Source: Acanthosepion esculentum (Eukaryota > Mollusca > Cephalopoda > Sepiida > Sepiidae). From it: DNA of 64,000 nt. Made by a program: the position numbers and the translations under genes. The stretch spans positions 21,586,685 to 21,650,684 of the forward strand of contig OZ038496.1 in assembly GCA_964036315.1 (NCBI GenBank), read 5' to 3'. Positions 23,201 through 36,600 of the stretch are shown here, one piece after another; position 1 is the stretch's first letter; the number at the start of each line of letters is the position of its first letter. Below the pieces are notes generated by a model, which worked only from the letters and a program-made list of their open reading frames with translations, made no database searches and was not told the DNA's origin.

Positions 23201-26200
23201 ATGAGTATTTACAATATGAAATATAAACTATTTACAAGAAACTAAACAAAATCATGTTAGTAATAAAACCCCCACAATCACTAAATGTGGCAGAAACATC
23301 AGTTAACTAGACGAAATTAATGCGGGACTATAATAAATTAAAAACATTCATTCATCCCAAGCACTCACACAGACACAACAACAGATACAGAAAATCACAC
23401 ACAAAACGAAAAACGCCGCGCAATCCACCAGAGAACCGATATCACTGACCACCTAACGAGGCAGGGAGTGGGGAATTAAACTTAAAGAAAAATAGGGACA
23501 GAAATAAAAGGGGCCAATGCGCATATATACCCTAGCTAAGTTTAATGAAAAAGGAAACTAAAGAATCAAAACTAAACCTAAGCTAACCTAATTTTGGGAT
23601 GGGTTGCCCGTGTTCAACCCAGGTAAAGCAATATCCTGATGCCTAACCAGCATCAAAGTGTCACTTCAGGTCGGCCCCTTTCACACAACACAAATGTGCA
23701 AGATTCACCCACCTTTTACCGAATTCTGATGAAGTGAGTTGCCGCCTTTCCGTCCTAATCTTAACTTTAAGCAGTTGAGTGATGCCTCATTGTTATTGGG
23801 ACATTTCAACCCGGGCGCCCAAGGCCATATTGAGCGAGCCTCCTTCTTCGTAAGACCGAGTTCGTCAATCAGTTCATCACGAACGCCCCCCTCCCCAACT
23901 AACACCTGATATAATGCCTTACAAGACAACACCTGGATGTTGGAGAGGCCATCTGACGCCCCTAAGAGGCACTTCAGAGCACGATGACATTCACGGTAGA
24001 AGGAGCACTCGACTTGGGGTAAACGGTTGGCCTCCTCCTCGCACAAGTGCACACTTCTCAGGGATGGGAAGTTCTTACGGGCATCTTCCTTCCAGAAGGC
24101 GCCCACCTCATCCGATTCGCAAAACATTCAATCCAGGAACCCAATGCGAAGCATATATTGACGAATCTCAATGCTAGGCATACCTAGACCGCTTTCAGAT
24201 GGATGAAGGCAACAGATCTCCCGAGAGATTCTGGCGGCCTTGCCTCCCCACAAGAAAGAGAACAAGAGCCTAACTAACGCCAGTAAAGTGTCAGACGGAA
24301 GTGGAAGCACAGAGAGTCGGTAAAGGAGAATCGGGTAGATGTGTGAAACACATACTCCCGCCCTCCCCTTTAAGGAAAGATTCCTCAGAGTCCACAAAGT
24401 AATTGCGATCTCGGCCTTCTCTTGCACATCCAACCGATTCATTTCCAACTGGAGATCAGGACCGAACCAGATGCCAAGAATCTTGACCAGCCCATCCGTC
24501 CAGAGGAAAGGTCCAGGAAGAGAAACTCCCTTCCATGCACCCAACTGCAAACCAACATACTTATCGCAGTTGATCTTGGCTCCTGTCACCATCTCATAAC
24601 CACTGATTTCTTTGCTGACTTTGTTAATTTCGGCCCTGCTCAATACAAGAACCGAAACGTCATCAGCATAGGCGGAATTCCTGGGCGAGGTGGTAGCACC
24701 AGGTAAGGAAATTCCGTGTAGGATTGGATTCGTCTTTAACTTGCGAAGGAATGGTTCTAATGCGAGAACGTAAAGCAAAGGCCAAATTGGACAACCTTGA
24801 CAAATTGAGCGAGACAATATGAAAGGCTCTGATCGTACCCCAATCACCTCCATCAGCGCACCAGTTGTCGCATACAGAAGTCAGATCCAGGTGCGAAAGT
24901 ACGACCCGAAACCGGCTGCCGAAAGGACAGCCCCGAGAAAGCGATGGTCAACCCTATCGAAGGCCTTGGACTGATCTAAATTGATCAGCGCGGCTTCACT
25001 GTCAACTTGCTCAATGATCAAGCGTACCATATGAAGGTTGTCCTGAATAGTCCTGCCCTTTACAGCACAAGTCTGTTCGGAGCCAATCAGACTAGAGAGG
25101 ACAGCCTGCAAATGGTTTGCTAAGACCTTAGCCAAAATCTTTAACTCTGTGTTTAACATAGTTAAAGGGTGAAAGTTACCTAACCCATCCCCACCGTTTT
25201 TGTCCTTACATAACAACTTGATTACGCCCCTGGTAAAGCATTGGGGTATAGACCCCTGCTTCATCTAGTTGCCTAAAATCAGTGCCAGCAAGGGAACAAA
25301 AACGGGCGACTGCCTCAAGTACACTTTGGACGGAAGACCATCTAATCCTGGAGATTTGTCCAGACCAACCTGTTTCAGTGCATCCCAGATTTCTGACTCT
25401 GTAATGGGATCCGCGCACCTAGCTGCTTCAGCTATCTCGAGGCAGGGAAAGTCAGCTAAATAGGCATCAAACCGAGCAGGGCTCAGACCAGGCTCCCTGG
25501 TGAAAAGTTCCTGAAAGTACTCACGAAACGCCTCACATATGCCTTCGTTTGTGGTCACGGTCTGCTTATCCGGCAATGTGACGCATGCGATATGTAGCCG
25601 AGTTGCACTCCGAACCTCCTCTGCATGCAATTCAGTGGCCATATTCTTTGCATCAGAAGACATTCTTTTTAACCTAGCCCTAACTACCAGAGCTTCATAA
25701 GCAAGGAGGCCAACTCTGCCTTAGCTAAGGCTACGTCCCCACTATCATGGGATTTAATTGCCTGATCAACTTTTTGCTCACAAGCCATTTGTGCCACTAA
25801 TCTATCTATCTAGATTGAGCCAACGATTATAATCAGAAGCAAACGTTCTAATTTTAGATTTAAGTTCATCCCACCAGGCATTTCCCACCACAGTCCCCGT
25901 CAGTTCCCTCTGTATCATTAGTAGCAGCTGGTCCCGGAAATCTTGCTCCCCAAATAATGAGCAGTTCAATTTCCAGTAACCAGCCATCTTAACCTCAGGC
26001 TTATCTAAGTTTACTTGGACACGGACTAGCCTATGGTCCGAATAAACTATATAATGGAAACCCTAAGAGCCTTACATCGACTCTCCTGACTATGTTGAGG
26101 TAGCTAGAACGCACCTCAGTAACCGAGCCGCCACTATTAGTCCAAGTCCACACTACCTCCTGAGGGTGTTCATTTTGGTACTTATCAACAAGATCAAAGC

Positions 26201-29200
26201 TGTCAATAAACCCCCAAAATGGTTTCATGTCCAGGTTGTGAGTACCCGAATTTAGCCCTATACGATCTATATCGGGATCAAGGACGGCATTCCAATCCTC
26301 TGCTAAAACTACTCGACAAGATGACGCCAAGAATGGGTCAACCTGCCAAAACAAAGCAGGACACTCGGAATGTTTATTGGGTGCATAAACCCCAATGAGA
26401 AGTAGAGCCTTATCCTTTATGGTAACATCCAACACGCAAAGTCTGCCCACTGGATCTGCGAAGACAAGAGCACACGCAGCCTTCAATAACTTGCTCACAA
26501 GCCAAGAGACACCCCTCAAGCATCCATCAAAACAGGCTGAATAGAGGAAAAACCCCCTAGACAGAATGCTCTCATGATCGCGAAGAAAAACGGGTCTCTT
26601 GCACACAACATACATCCACTCTGAGATGCTGAAGGTCACGATAGAGCCTTGCCCTGCAAGACTCGGACCTCAGGCCTTGGGCATTCAAACTAGCTAACCA
26701 GAAAGACATTATCAAACCGATTAGGGTTGCTTACCTGAATCAAATATGGACGGGGTCAGGATACCGACAGCATCTCCCGTCGACCCGTGGCCCATCTCGG
26801 TCTTGATGGTGCCGTCTTGGAAGAGACTGCCTATATCCCATGGGAAAGTTAATTTTAGTGCTGTATATAGTGAGGGGTGAACAAAAACAGGGACCCTCCC
26901 AGCACAAAATTGTTTCAGTTTCTTCAATTTGTCGTTTTTAACAATAGCAGTGGGAGGGGACATTTTGAAAGAGCCTATTGCCTCGTCGAGCATAGCCCAA
27001 GCGAGTCTAGCCCCCATTCCAGTTCTGATGACAGCACTCTTTGTGCTTCAGGGAAGTTTTTGGGGTCTTCTATGTCTTTATCTACAAATTATTTTATGGA
27101 GAGGAGGTACTTAAGTCTTATATATGTTTGAGATTTTTTCCTTTTTTCTTTAGTGTCTTGTGTGGGACTTCTTAGTCTTTTGTTGGGAGGTGGGGGCATT
27201 TCAGGTGTTTTAATGAGGGAGGGATGGTATAGGATTTGTCTTAAAGGGCTGGGGTCTCTATTGAGAGGGGTTGAGGGATAGGAAGAATTTGTCCGTTGTG
27301 AATGTTGGGCAGAAGATGTGGAGGGAGTAGCTTTTTTCACTGGGGAGGTCTTTTTTGGGCTGGGTTCTCTACTGAGTGGGGTTGAAGGATGGGAAGAAGA
27401 TGTAGAGGAAGTGGCCTTTTTAATTGAAGAGGACTTTTGTTTATCTAGTTTTTCTTTCAGCTTTTTGATTTTCTCTGTTTTTTCGAAGCCTGGGTCGTAC
27501 TTTTTCTGTAAATCTCTTAGAGTAGATTTAAAGATCAGGGCATCGCCCTTAATGTTGACAGAGGGAATGGGACTGTCAGTGTCTTTTATCCCAGGGGCTT
27601 CAGGGGATTGAGGACCCATTGTCTGGCGCTTCCCTCTGGCCCTGCCAGCAACCTGCCATTCCCCCTCTCCCTTCTCCACAACTGCACTTTACCGGGTATT
27701 GAACTCACACTCTTTCATAGGGAAAATTAACAGGAGGTAACTGATAACTGACATACATTAAAGATGGCACGTGGAACTAGAACAGTCTACCCCAGTGAGC
27801 GAAATAAAGGGTTCAGTTCGACATTCCAATCACCTGAAGAAGGCCGGAGCGTACAATGGTTGAAATGTAATAAATATGGTGACAAAGATGAGGACAATAG
27901 TCAGAATAATGTACATAATACCTCATCTCAGAAATATAGAGATATATATATATTAGTGCGTGTGTATAAAGAATATTGCCATGTTGCTAGAATATTCCAA
28001 GGTCTGGAATCGTAAATATTCTGTCAGTTTGATAAGATTTAATTAAAACATTTAGAGATTTCTTTAAATAAAATGTATTATTTAATTTAATTAAGTTATT
28101 CACTCATGTTTTATTCATTCTTGCTTCAGGCAAAAATAATTTATCTTTGGGCAAATTGTTTACTTTTTTAAGAACTGTTATAAATATTTTATGATTGTTT
28201 AATCAAAGAACTAAATTTAGTTCTCTGGCTAGACAATTATGAAATATTTATGTTTGAAACGATACTTTGACATTAACTTTTTTTTGTTTGCTATGTTATA
28301 AATAAGTGTTTAAAATTTGGAAATAATGGGTTTCTTTCTTCTTTTTTTTAAGACTCACATCATCTGAGGATATGATTAGTAAATATAATCGTATCCTTTC
28401 TTCTTCATTATTGGCATTGTGTAAACTTCTTCGTGCACTTTCATCTAAACCTCAATCTGTTTGTGAAGAAAAAATCACCATGCTGCTGGAATCTTCCAAG
28501 ATCTGGAACCTTTGTAAATCTCCTGTCAACTCGGTAAGACTTAATTCAACTGTTTAAAGATTTCTTTTAAATTTTTAGAAAAAAAGAAGTATTAAATGTT
28601 TTTTTTTTTCTCTTTTTTAAATTTGATTTAAAACATTCGCATTTTTTTTTGTTTCTTTTAATTAAATTTTCCGGCTTCTTGCTTTCCAGTCAACTTTGAT
28701 CTTATCTTAAGATTTAAATGCAATCATTATCTTCTGTCTTCTTAATTCTTGTTCTTTTATTATTCTCTAGCCTTAATAATGGGTTTTTTTTTATATTCTC
28801 TCATACTCAGTAACTCCTTATGTTTTATAAGATTTTAAAGTGTTTTCTGCATGTAGTAATTCATAAAAAGTTAATCGCTTGTCTCTTCATTAGTTCGTAC
28901 GTTTGTTATGTCCTCAGATAAAAAAAATGGTCTAGTCTGTTTTGATTGTGAGGAAAGACAGAATAAAAAGACATATCAATGATGCAAGTTTGATTTTAGT
29001 GAGAAAAAGAAAACATACATAATAAGAAAGAATAAAAAGAAGTGGTGATAATGCTCTCAGGTGTTTAATGTCTGATTTGGTGAAATGTAAAACTTGTCAA
29101 TTTCAAATTTTTTCATTTGTACCCTCTTACTTTTTCAAATCATGACCTGCATTCATGCTTATGATTGCTATTGTAATATTTTGTTAAAGTTGTTAAACTC

Positions 29201-30219
29201 AAATATTTAACGATGCAATAAGGGAATTTCCACAGGTATTTTATTGTCATGGAACTCACAAGGAGCTTATTCAATCATTAAATGAAGAATTATGATTCAT
29301 CAACAAATAAATAGGAAAACTTTGAAAATTTCACAGTTACTGCTAGTAAATTATAACTTTTCTTTAATGGTAATTATTCTAAATTATTGAGACTTGTATT
29401 CTCATCTTTGTTGTTTTTATTACAGATTCTTTTTTTAAATTTTTTTTTTCTTTTTACAATGATGTTCACCATCAAGAGCCACTCTAGGTAGAGTGTTAGT
29501 ATAAGAGGCACAGTTTATATGTGGGGAAGATAATGGTTAATTCTCGACTTGAGCAAGTTAAGATTGTTGTGATCAGAGTCTTTTTGTTTGTGAAGCCTGG
29601 GTTATAATATATGTTGAAACGCCAATTCTCATACAAACAGTGAACAGTACCTAGATAGTTGACCACTTGGAATATCAGGTGCTGTAAGCTTTGATGTGTG
29701 GGTGGTGTAATGGATAAGGGCTTGAAATTGGAAATCAGAAAGCTGAGTTCCAATTCCAGTAGGGTTTATTATATTCACTTGCACTTATACCTAGGGAAAG
29801 TTATGAATACACTTCTCCTCTCTACCTACATGGGTTAATTAGTAGGAATTGTATCAGTAAATCATTATCTCAAAAAAAATTCTCATAATCTAAAAATATT
29901 TTCTGGCTTTAAATAAATTGAAAAAGGTTGATAAGCTGTAAAAAAAAAATCAGTGTTTCTAGAAAACCTGGTTTATAATAATACACTGCTAGATATGTAT
30001 ATCTTCTTTTTTTTTTTTCTTTCATTTTAGGTACGCAGTTCATCCTTTCTCTTTCTGGCTGCTGTTTGTCAAGTAGTTCCTGATATTGCCAATAATTACC
30101 TCAAGAAACTCAGTCCATGCATCCTTTTAAGTTTGGATGATTCTGATGTTGTTGCCTGTGGCTCAGTATGGGAAGCTGTCCTTTCTTTAGTCAACATGTC
30201 TGAGGTAAGTCCAATAACT

Positions 30220-30266
<47 letters not shown>

Positions 30267-30464
30267 ATATAACCACTCAGATGATGGCTCATGTGAGCCA
30301 AAAGCTTAGATCAAGGAACAGCATAATAAAAAAAATATCCCAATGTTTGACAGCTTTTGTCTTTTTGTCCCAAAACTAGAGCCACTATATGAAGCTTAGA
30401 ATGGCTCATGATCAAGCATAATAGACATTCGTTGTCTGTTAAATTTAACAATATATGTTTTAAT

Positions 30465-30501
<37 letters not shown>

Positions 30502-30592
30502 CTTTAAAAGTCAGGAGGTCAGTTGAATCCACTACCTTGGTTTCAACCTTACAGTATCCTCAGGCAATTTTTATCAAATGACTTCATAAAGC

Positions 30593-30635
<43 letters not shown>

Positions 30636-33600
30636 GTGTATGCAATATTATTTTAAAACAGGGTCACAAAACCAAACTAGAATTTCAACCTCAAATTAAA
30701 CAACATATATAGAATTTGAGGAAAAGAAAATATCATTTGGTTTAACCCCACTTTTAGAGGTAAAATGTAAAATAGGGAAGTTATTTTTAAAATTACTTAC
30801 TAGACACTTCCCCAAAAAGTTCAGATTTGCATAAGATATTTAATAAAAACACTGTTACATTAAGCTACACTAGTAATTTATGCAACTGTAGAAATAAGAA
30901 TAGATGTCCATTAAATGGAGCTTGTAAAACAAAAGCAATAACCTAGAAAGCAGAAGTAACAGATATTAATGGCCAAAATAAAACTTACATAGTATGTATG
31001 AGAAGTACTTTCAAACGTAGATGGTACAATCATAGATCGTCATTTAAGCTAGAAAATCTTAGGTACTCTACCAAACTAGCTAACCGTGTGTGGAATTTAA
31101 AAGAAAAAGAAACAGGGATTTGATTGTAAGGTGGAAAATTTAAAAAAAGGCAAGGCCTGACAACAACCACAACAATATTTGCAATCTCTACCAACAGGAA
31201 AAATTAACAATTATGACATTTCCTTACTTTTCTTCTCTTCCCCCTTCTTTTTTATCTTCTTCCTCCTTCTTCACATCCTCTTCCGTTATACCCCACACTG
31301 TGCGTTTGTTTATTTATTTTTGAAAATAATAATATAGTGTTCATTAGTTTTTTTGTTTTTTTTTTCTTCTCTTAAATAAAGCATTAAAAGGTCATTTGAC
31401 AAAAATTGCCTGAGGATACTGTGAGGTTGAAACCAAGGTAACAGATTCAACTGACCTCCTGACTTTTAAAGTTAGAAGCTCTGCATGTTATTTTTACTTT
31501 TATTTTATTTTTTCACATGTGTATTGAGCACTTTTTAATACTAGTGTTTCCTTGTCTGATTCAACTCTGACCATTTAACATTTTATATAGTTTTATTTAT
31601 ATATGCATGTAGGGAGCAGTGAGTAGTAGTAGTAGTACCTTTGTTGCTTGACTGTTGCACCTTATTAAGGTGGCCAAGCAACATTAGTCTTCATCCATCC
31701 CTTAAATCTCCACACACCTCACCCTGTAAATTGCTTCAGTAGGCGGGCTAAATCACGTGAAATTACCATCAAAAGGCACTGCACTCTTCTGTGCAGTGGT
31801 AGTACCGGAGAGGTATAACTCTGTGATGAGGGGTGTTGTTCATTGTGTTCATAGCAAATATTTGCACCAACTCCTTGTTATCAGCACTTCCAATAAGTGT
31901 GGCTGGTTCTACACAAGCCTTCACCACTCTAAACAAATTTTCTGTGTGGATAGTCTGCAGTTCAGTTCTGCATTCTTCTTTGCTATTCCACCTGAGCAAC
32001 AAGTCCACTGGAGAGAGAGTTAAGGTGACAGGTACAGGTACATGATAGTACTGGAAGTCTCTAGCTGGCACTTCCACAGTGGGGACCATCAGGTGATGGC
32101 CGTTCTTGCACAAAATCCTGAACAATTGTGCTGTTCATGTCCTCCGATGGTGACAAAACAGATCTATTTAGACATGGCACTGCTTCCCTAATCTGGGGAG
32201 GGGACTAGAAATGGTGCCCTAAACATTGCTTGCTCTTAATCAACTTAGCAGCTCACTGCAATTCTCTCAGTCAGTTATGTGCCATGCATGATGCACACGT
32301 AGACAATCATGTATCTTTCGATACGTGACTGACGAGGCAGATTTTTTCCCTGCAGTAGGTTGCCATTTCTTTCAGCGGTAGACCAGTTGCCATCCAAAGC
32401 TATAGAGCCTGGTCTGTCCTGCTATTTACCCATAGCTAGGGGAAGAAGATGAGGATTCATACCTTTCATGGTATTAGCATGCAAGTGAATGTAATGGATT
32501 CGACTGGAACAGGTGTAGGCTTTACAATAAAATCAGACATTGCTAAATCCCTGTCATCTCTTCTGAAATGAATAAATGAACACATTATGACTCTAGTCTT
32601 AGAACTCGACAACAATTTTTCTGCCACTCTTGTGAGCTGTTATGCCTCAACCATGAACACCCCTGTGTTGGAAATTGATGACTTTTAGGATCAGTTATGT
32701 TCAGTCATTTCCAAAGTTCCACATAGACAAAATTTTCCTTATAGGAGACTTTAATGTACGGGTTGGTGCTGACCATCAGACATGGCCTGGTGTCCTTGAC
32801 ACTCATGGGGTTGGGAGTATGAATTCTAATGGGCTAGGACTTGTTTCTCTCTACCAAGAATTTGATCTCACCATGACCAACACACATTATCAGCAGTCCA
32901 ATCATCACAAAACAACTTGGATTCATCCCAGATTCAAAGATTGGCATATGATTGATTAAATTATCACCAGGAAACGTGATGTGAGAGACTTCAATACACT
33001 CGCTCTTTCCACAACACTTGCTATCTTTCAGACCATGCTCTACTATGCAGCAAAGCATCTTTTTTTTCGACTCATACACAAGAAATCTCTCATTAGCACT
33101 ACGGTTCCTAAACGAATCAACATCTTACCCCTGAATTCTGATGTTAAGAAGAAAGAACTCCATGACACACTGGATTTAAGGCTTGATACAGTTGTGATCT
33201 CAGAATACATTGAATCCTCCTGGAAATCTCTGAGATGCCATTTATTCCAACTCCCTTTAAGTTCTAGGACTTCCTATAAGGAAGCATCAGGACTGGTTCG
33301 ATGTAAATAATGCTCACGTTCAACATTTCATCAAGAAGATGCAGGATTCACACAAAATATTCATAAACAACAAAAATTGTCCACCAAAAAAGCACATATA
33401 TAAACAGTGTAAGTGGGAAGTGCAAAATGCTCTCAGAAAAATGAAAGTCTTGGTGGTCTGCTAAGGCTGTGGAACTCCAGGTGGCAGCTGACAGAAAAAT
33501 CCTAAAGCATTCTATAAAGGTCTTAAAAAGGTGTACGGCCCACAAGGAAATCGAATTTCACCTGTTCTGTCGCCTGACTGTAAGACACTCCACACAGACA

Positions 33601-36600
33601 AGAAGAAAATGATATCCTGATAGAAAGAACACTTTGAAAGTGTCCTTAACTTCACCTCTGCCATCAATGATGTCATTGCTTCAATTCATCAGTGACAAGA
33701 AATTCAATCAACTTTATGCTTTTCATAAACGCTGTCTATGTTCAATATGCAGTTATACATGACAGGACAAAATCTCTAACTCTGATCTTTTTATCAAATG
33801 TGGCATCGGTGTTATCAAATTCTTTTTGATGCAATTACTGCTCATGTCATCAGAATGAGTGATGATTGGATGCCAAAAATTCTTATGTATAGCCAACTCT
33901 TTCATGTAATGTAGGCTGTTCTTGGTTACACTTCAAGGAAAACAATTTAAATGCTGCAAACATTCCTATAGAGGAGTTCGAACTCACTGTTGAAAATCAA
34001 GCAAACTGAAGAAACACCTGCTACCGAGATATAACTAACTTTGAAAAGAATCATCTCAACCATCTGAGAGAATTAAGAACCAACACTAAATCTCTCTGGC
34101 TAATACATCTGCCTATATGATGGTTAACCCTTCAGCATGTCCCGTGTGTGGACCCGTTTGCAAATCCCATGCCGGATTTTTGTCTCATACGAAACATAAA
34201 CATAAAAACTGAACTGAAAGGCACTCATACGTTGAAAATGACAGGAGAGTCCATCATGTGTGTGTGCGTGTGTGTGTGTGTGTGTGTCTCTTGTACTACC
34301 AGTTTCCTCATTTAGAAATATGAGAAATTGAGACATTTCTCAAAACTGTATTTTTATTGCAAACAAGCTTTTCTCATATCTGTACAATCATCACTCATGT
34401 GACATTGAAACCAAAGTTAATATTTATTTGCAAGCCTGTTAAAATAACCAAAAGTTCTCTAACAAAATTTAGTAAAACATTTTACCATTTCAAAATATCC
34501 TACATGGATAAACTAAATAGAATAAAAATAATTTTATTCATATGGTTCAGATAAAACAACTGAGAAAGGAAATTAAGTTGGTGCAATTTAAAGTTGGTTG
34601 AAGAAAAGATTTTGTATGAAATTAATATAAATATTTTATTTGTCTGATTTCAAATAAGTCCAAATATATATATGTAATGAGAGAGAATTCATATACACAT
34701 AGAGAAAGAGAGGGGATTTACATACAGTGTGAGAGAAGAGTCCATTGAATTTTAGCTGTGGCTTTGGTCAGTGGAAGTGGGGTAGATGATTGAAGACAGT
34801 TCTTTTGAAGTTGTCACTAGCCAAAAACATAATCCTGCTGAAAGGATATCTACCTCTGTTGATATTTTTTAAGAGGCTAAAGCTTTCAGTACCAAAATAA
34901 AACAATTTCATTGGTCTATTATTTTTCCTCTCTCTCATGTGGTATGGTTCTATCCTATGTACACAGAGAAAAAGGATGTATTGAAACTGATTTTGTAATT
35001 TTCTAAAGTGAAAGCATGAGCATTATTTCTTGTATGTAGATATATATGTGCACACACATGCGTGTGTAGCCCACAAAAGTCCTGACGTTAAGTGACAAAA
35101 ATGTAATGAGATGCCTTGGTTTAGTAATTTTCATTAAACTTGTTTAAATAGCTATTTGGTTGTCAGTTTTATAAAGCATTCAGACTTGTTTTTTTATTCT
35201 TGCTGCTTTTTATCATTGTTTTGGCTGATGTTAACTTGCTTGAATATTTAATGTCCTGAGCTGAATTGAGAAAACAATTACCAACTGAGGAGTGTTGAAG
35301 AACATGTCAGCAAATATGCAAGAATCAAAACATTAAGGATAAGGATATTAGTCTGAATATCTCATGGGCTAAGGACAATGATTTATCTCAGAATTTCAGA
35401 CAACCTTTTAAATGAACTGCTGTCAAAATTCTGTTTTACATTTTGGGAAATAAAATGTTAATTTCAGTTTTATAATGCATTAGACTTGTTATCTGACAAG
35501 TGACAGTGAATTAATTTGAATTTGTGCTAAATTAAGTGCCTAAAATTAAAATGACTTCAAATTTTGAATGACAATTTGGTCTCTACATTAACCCACTTTT
35601 TCTCCAATCGGGATAATCTTTCATTTAAAAAGAATAGTTGTCCTGTTTGGTATTCAAATCAACTGCGTGAAATTTCTTAGTGATAAAAAGTTATTTTAAC
35701 TGGTAATATCTTATTACAGTGTTTTAGTATTACTATTGCAACCCCTAAAAAACCTTGAAAATTTTGATTTAACATTTTTTTTTTTTAAAGGGAAACTGAA
35801 ATAGCAAATTATCAGAATTGTAATTGTTTTATTTTCTGTCTGAATTTCTGTGATGACAAGTTAACATTATTTACATGTCGACTCTTCTGCTCAGTGCAAA
35901 TGTGGCAAGCAAAAACTGAGCAGTATTAGATAAGAATTAGACAAGATATCCTTGAACATGGACAGTGGGACATGAACAGTCTACCCCAATAGATTAAATA
36001 AATGTTTCGGTGTTTGAAATTCCTTGAAGGTTACCCGGATCAACCTGATGAAGGCTGGAGGGCACAATGATCGAAACGTAATAACAACAACAACAAAGAT
36101 AGGAACAATAGTCTGCATGTAAATAATGACTGTTCTATTATATTTGCAACAAAAATTAAGAGATTTTAAAATGTTTTTCAATTTCTTTACACATGTAAGA
36201 AAATGTTTATACTATAATCTACAAACAAAAGCATGAAATACTTGAAATTTGACCAATACATGCTTCAATGGAGGGGTGGATAGCAAAATAGACTTGCTTG
36301 CCATTACTACTGTAGTGAGTATGATCCTCACTGGGTGCCTCATACTTATATCCTTGTGCCATACTAAGCAAGCTTAAAAAATATAAAATGATTCAATTTC
36401 AACTTTTTTTATGTTATCTGGAGTAGAGGTTAAAAATTAAAATGTAGAATGAAACTATTTTAGAAGAACATTAGACCACCTTTAAACCCAATGGGTTTCT
36501 TTTAAAAGCAGTTTATGATATAAAATGATGAGCTAACAATATTATTAATTTGTATTTAATATTTGTATTAGTTTAATTTGTATTTAAAAATAGTAAAAGA

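Larger units (their letters stand above)
22930..27690 (-). mobile_element. Tx1-like (L1-clade) LINE, nearly complete but inactivated
   Basis: In antisense orientation within intron 5, reading leftwards: ORF1-like region (27679 to about 26720), endonuclease (26639-26031), linker (25987-25802), reverse transcriptase (25663 to about 24128), C-terminal region (24127-23705) and a presumed 3' UTR to about 22930. It is visibly more GC-rich than its surroundings. Several nonsense codons and at least two frame shifts prevent expression. A deleted second copy lies at 43190-44720. Confidence 0.8.
21846..28352 (+). other. LTN1: LTN1 intron 5
   Basis: 6.5 kb. Holds an A-rich unclassified region (21900-22900), an antisense Tx1-like LINE and a TIR element copy. 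A gctgctgctgctg run lies near 22126. Confidence 0.85.
28534..30030 (+). other. LTN1: LTN1 intron 6
   Basis: 1.5 kb. Holds repeat U1 and a truncated SINE. A T-rich acceptor tract precedes exon 7. Confidence 0.85.

Noticed and set aside
24339..24706. Plus-strand open frames across the Tx1-like reverse transcriptase
   Set aside because: They are the opposite-strand shadow of the LINE coding sequence and have no motif of their own.
31757..32125. Overlapping open frames on both strands (up to 118 codons)
   Set aside because: No family motifs, and mirror-image openness suggests composition rather than coding.
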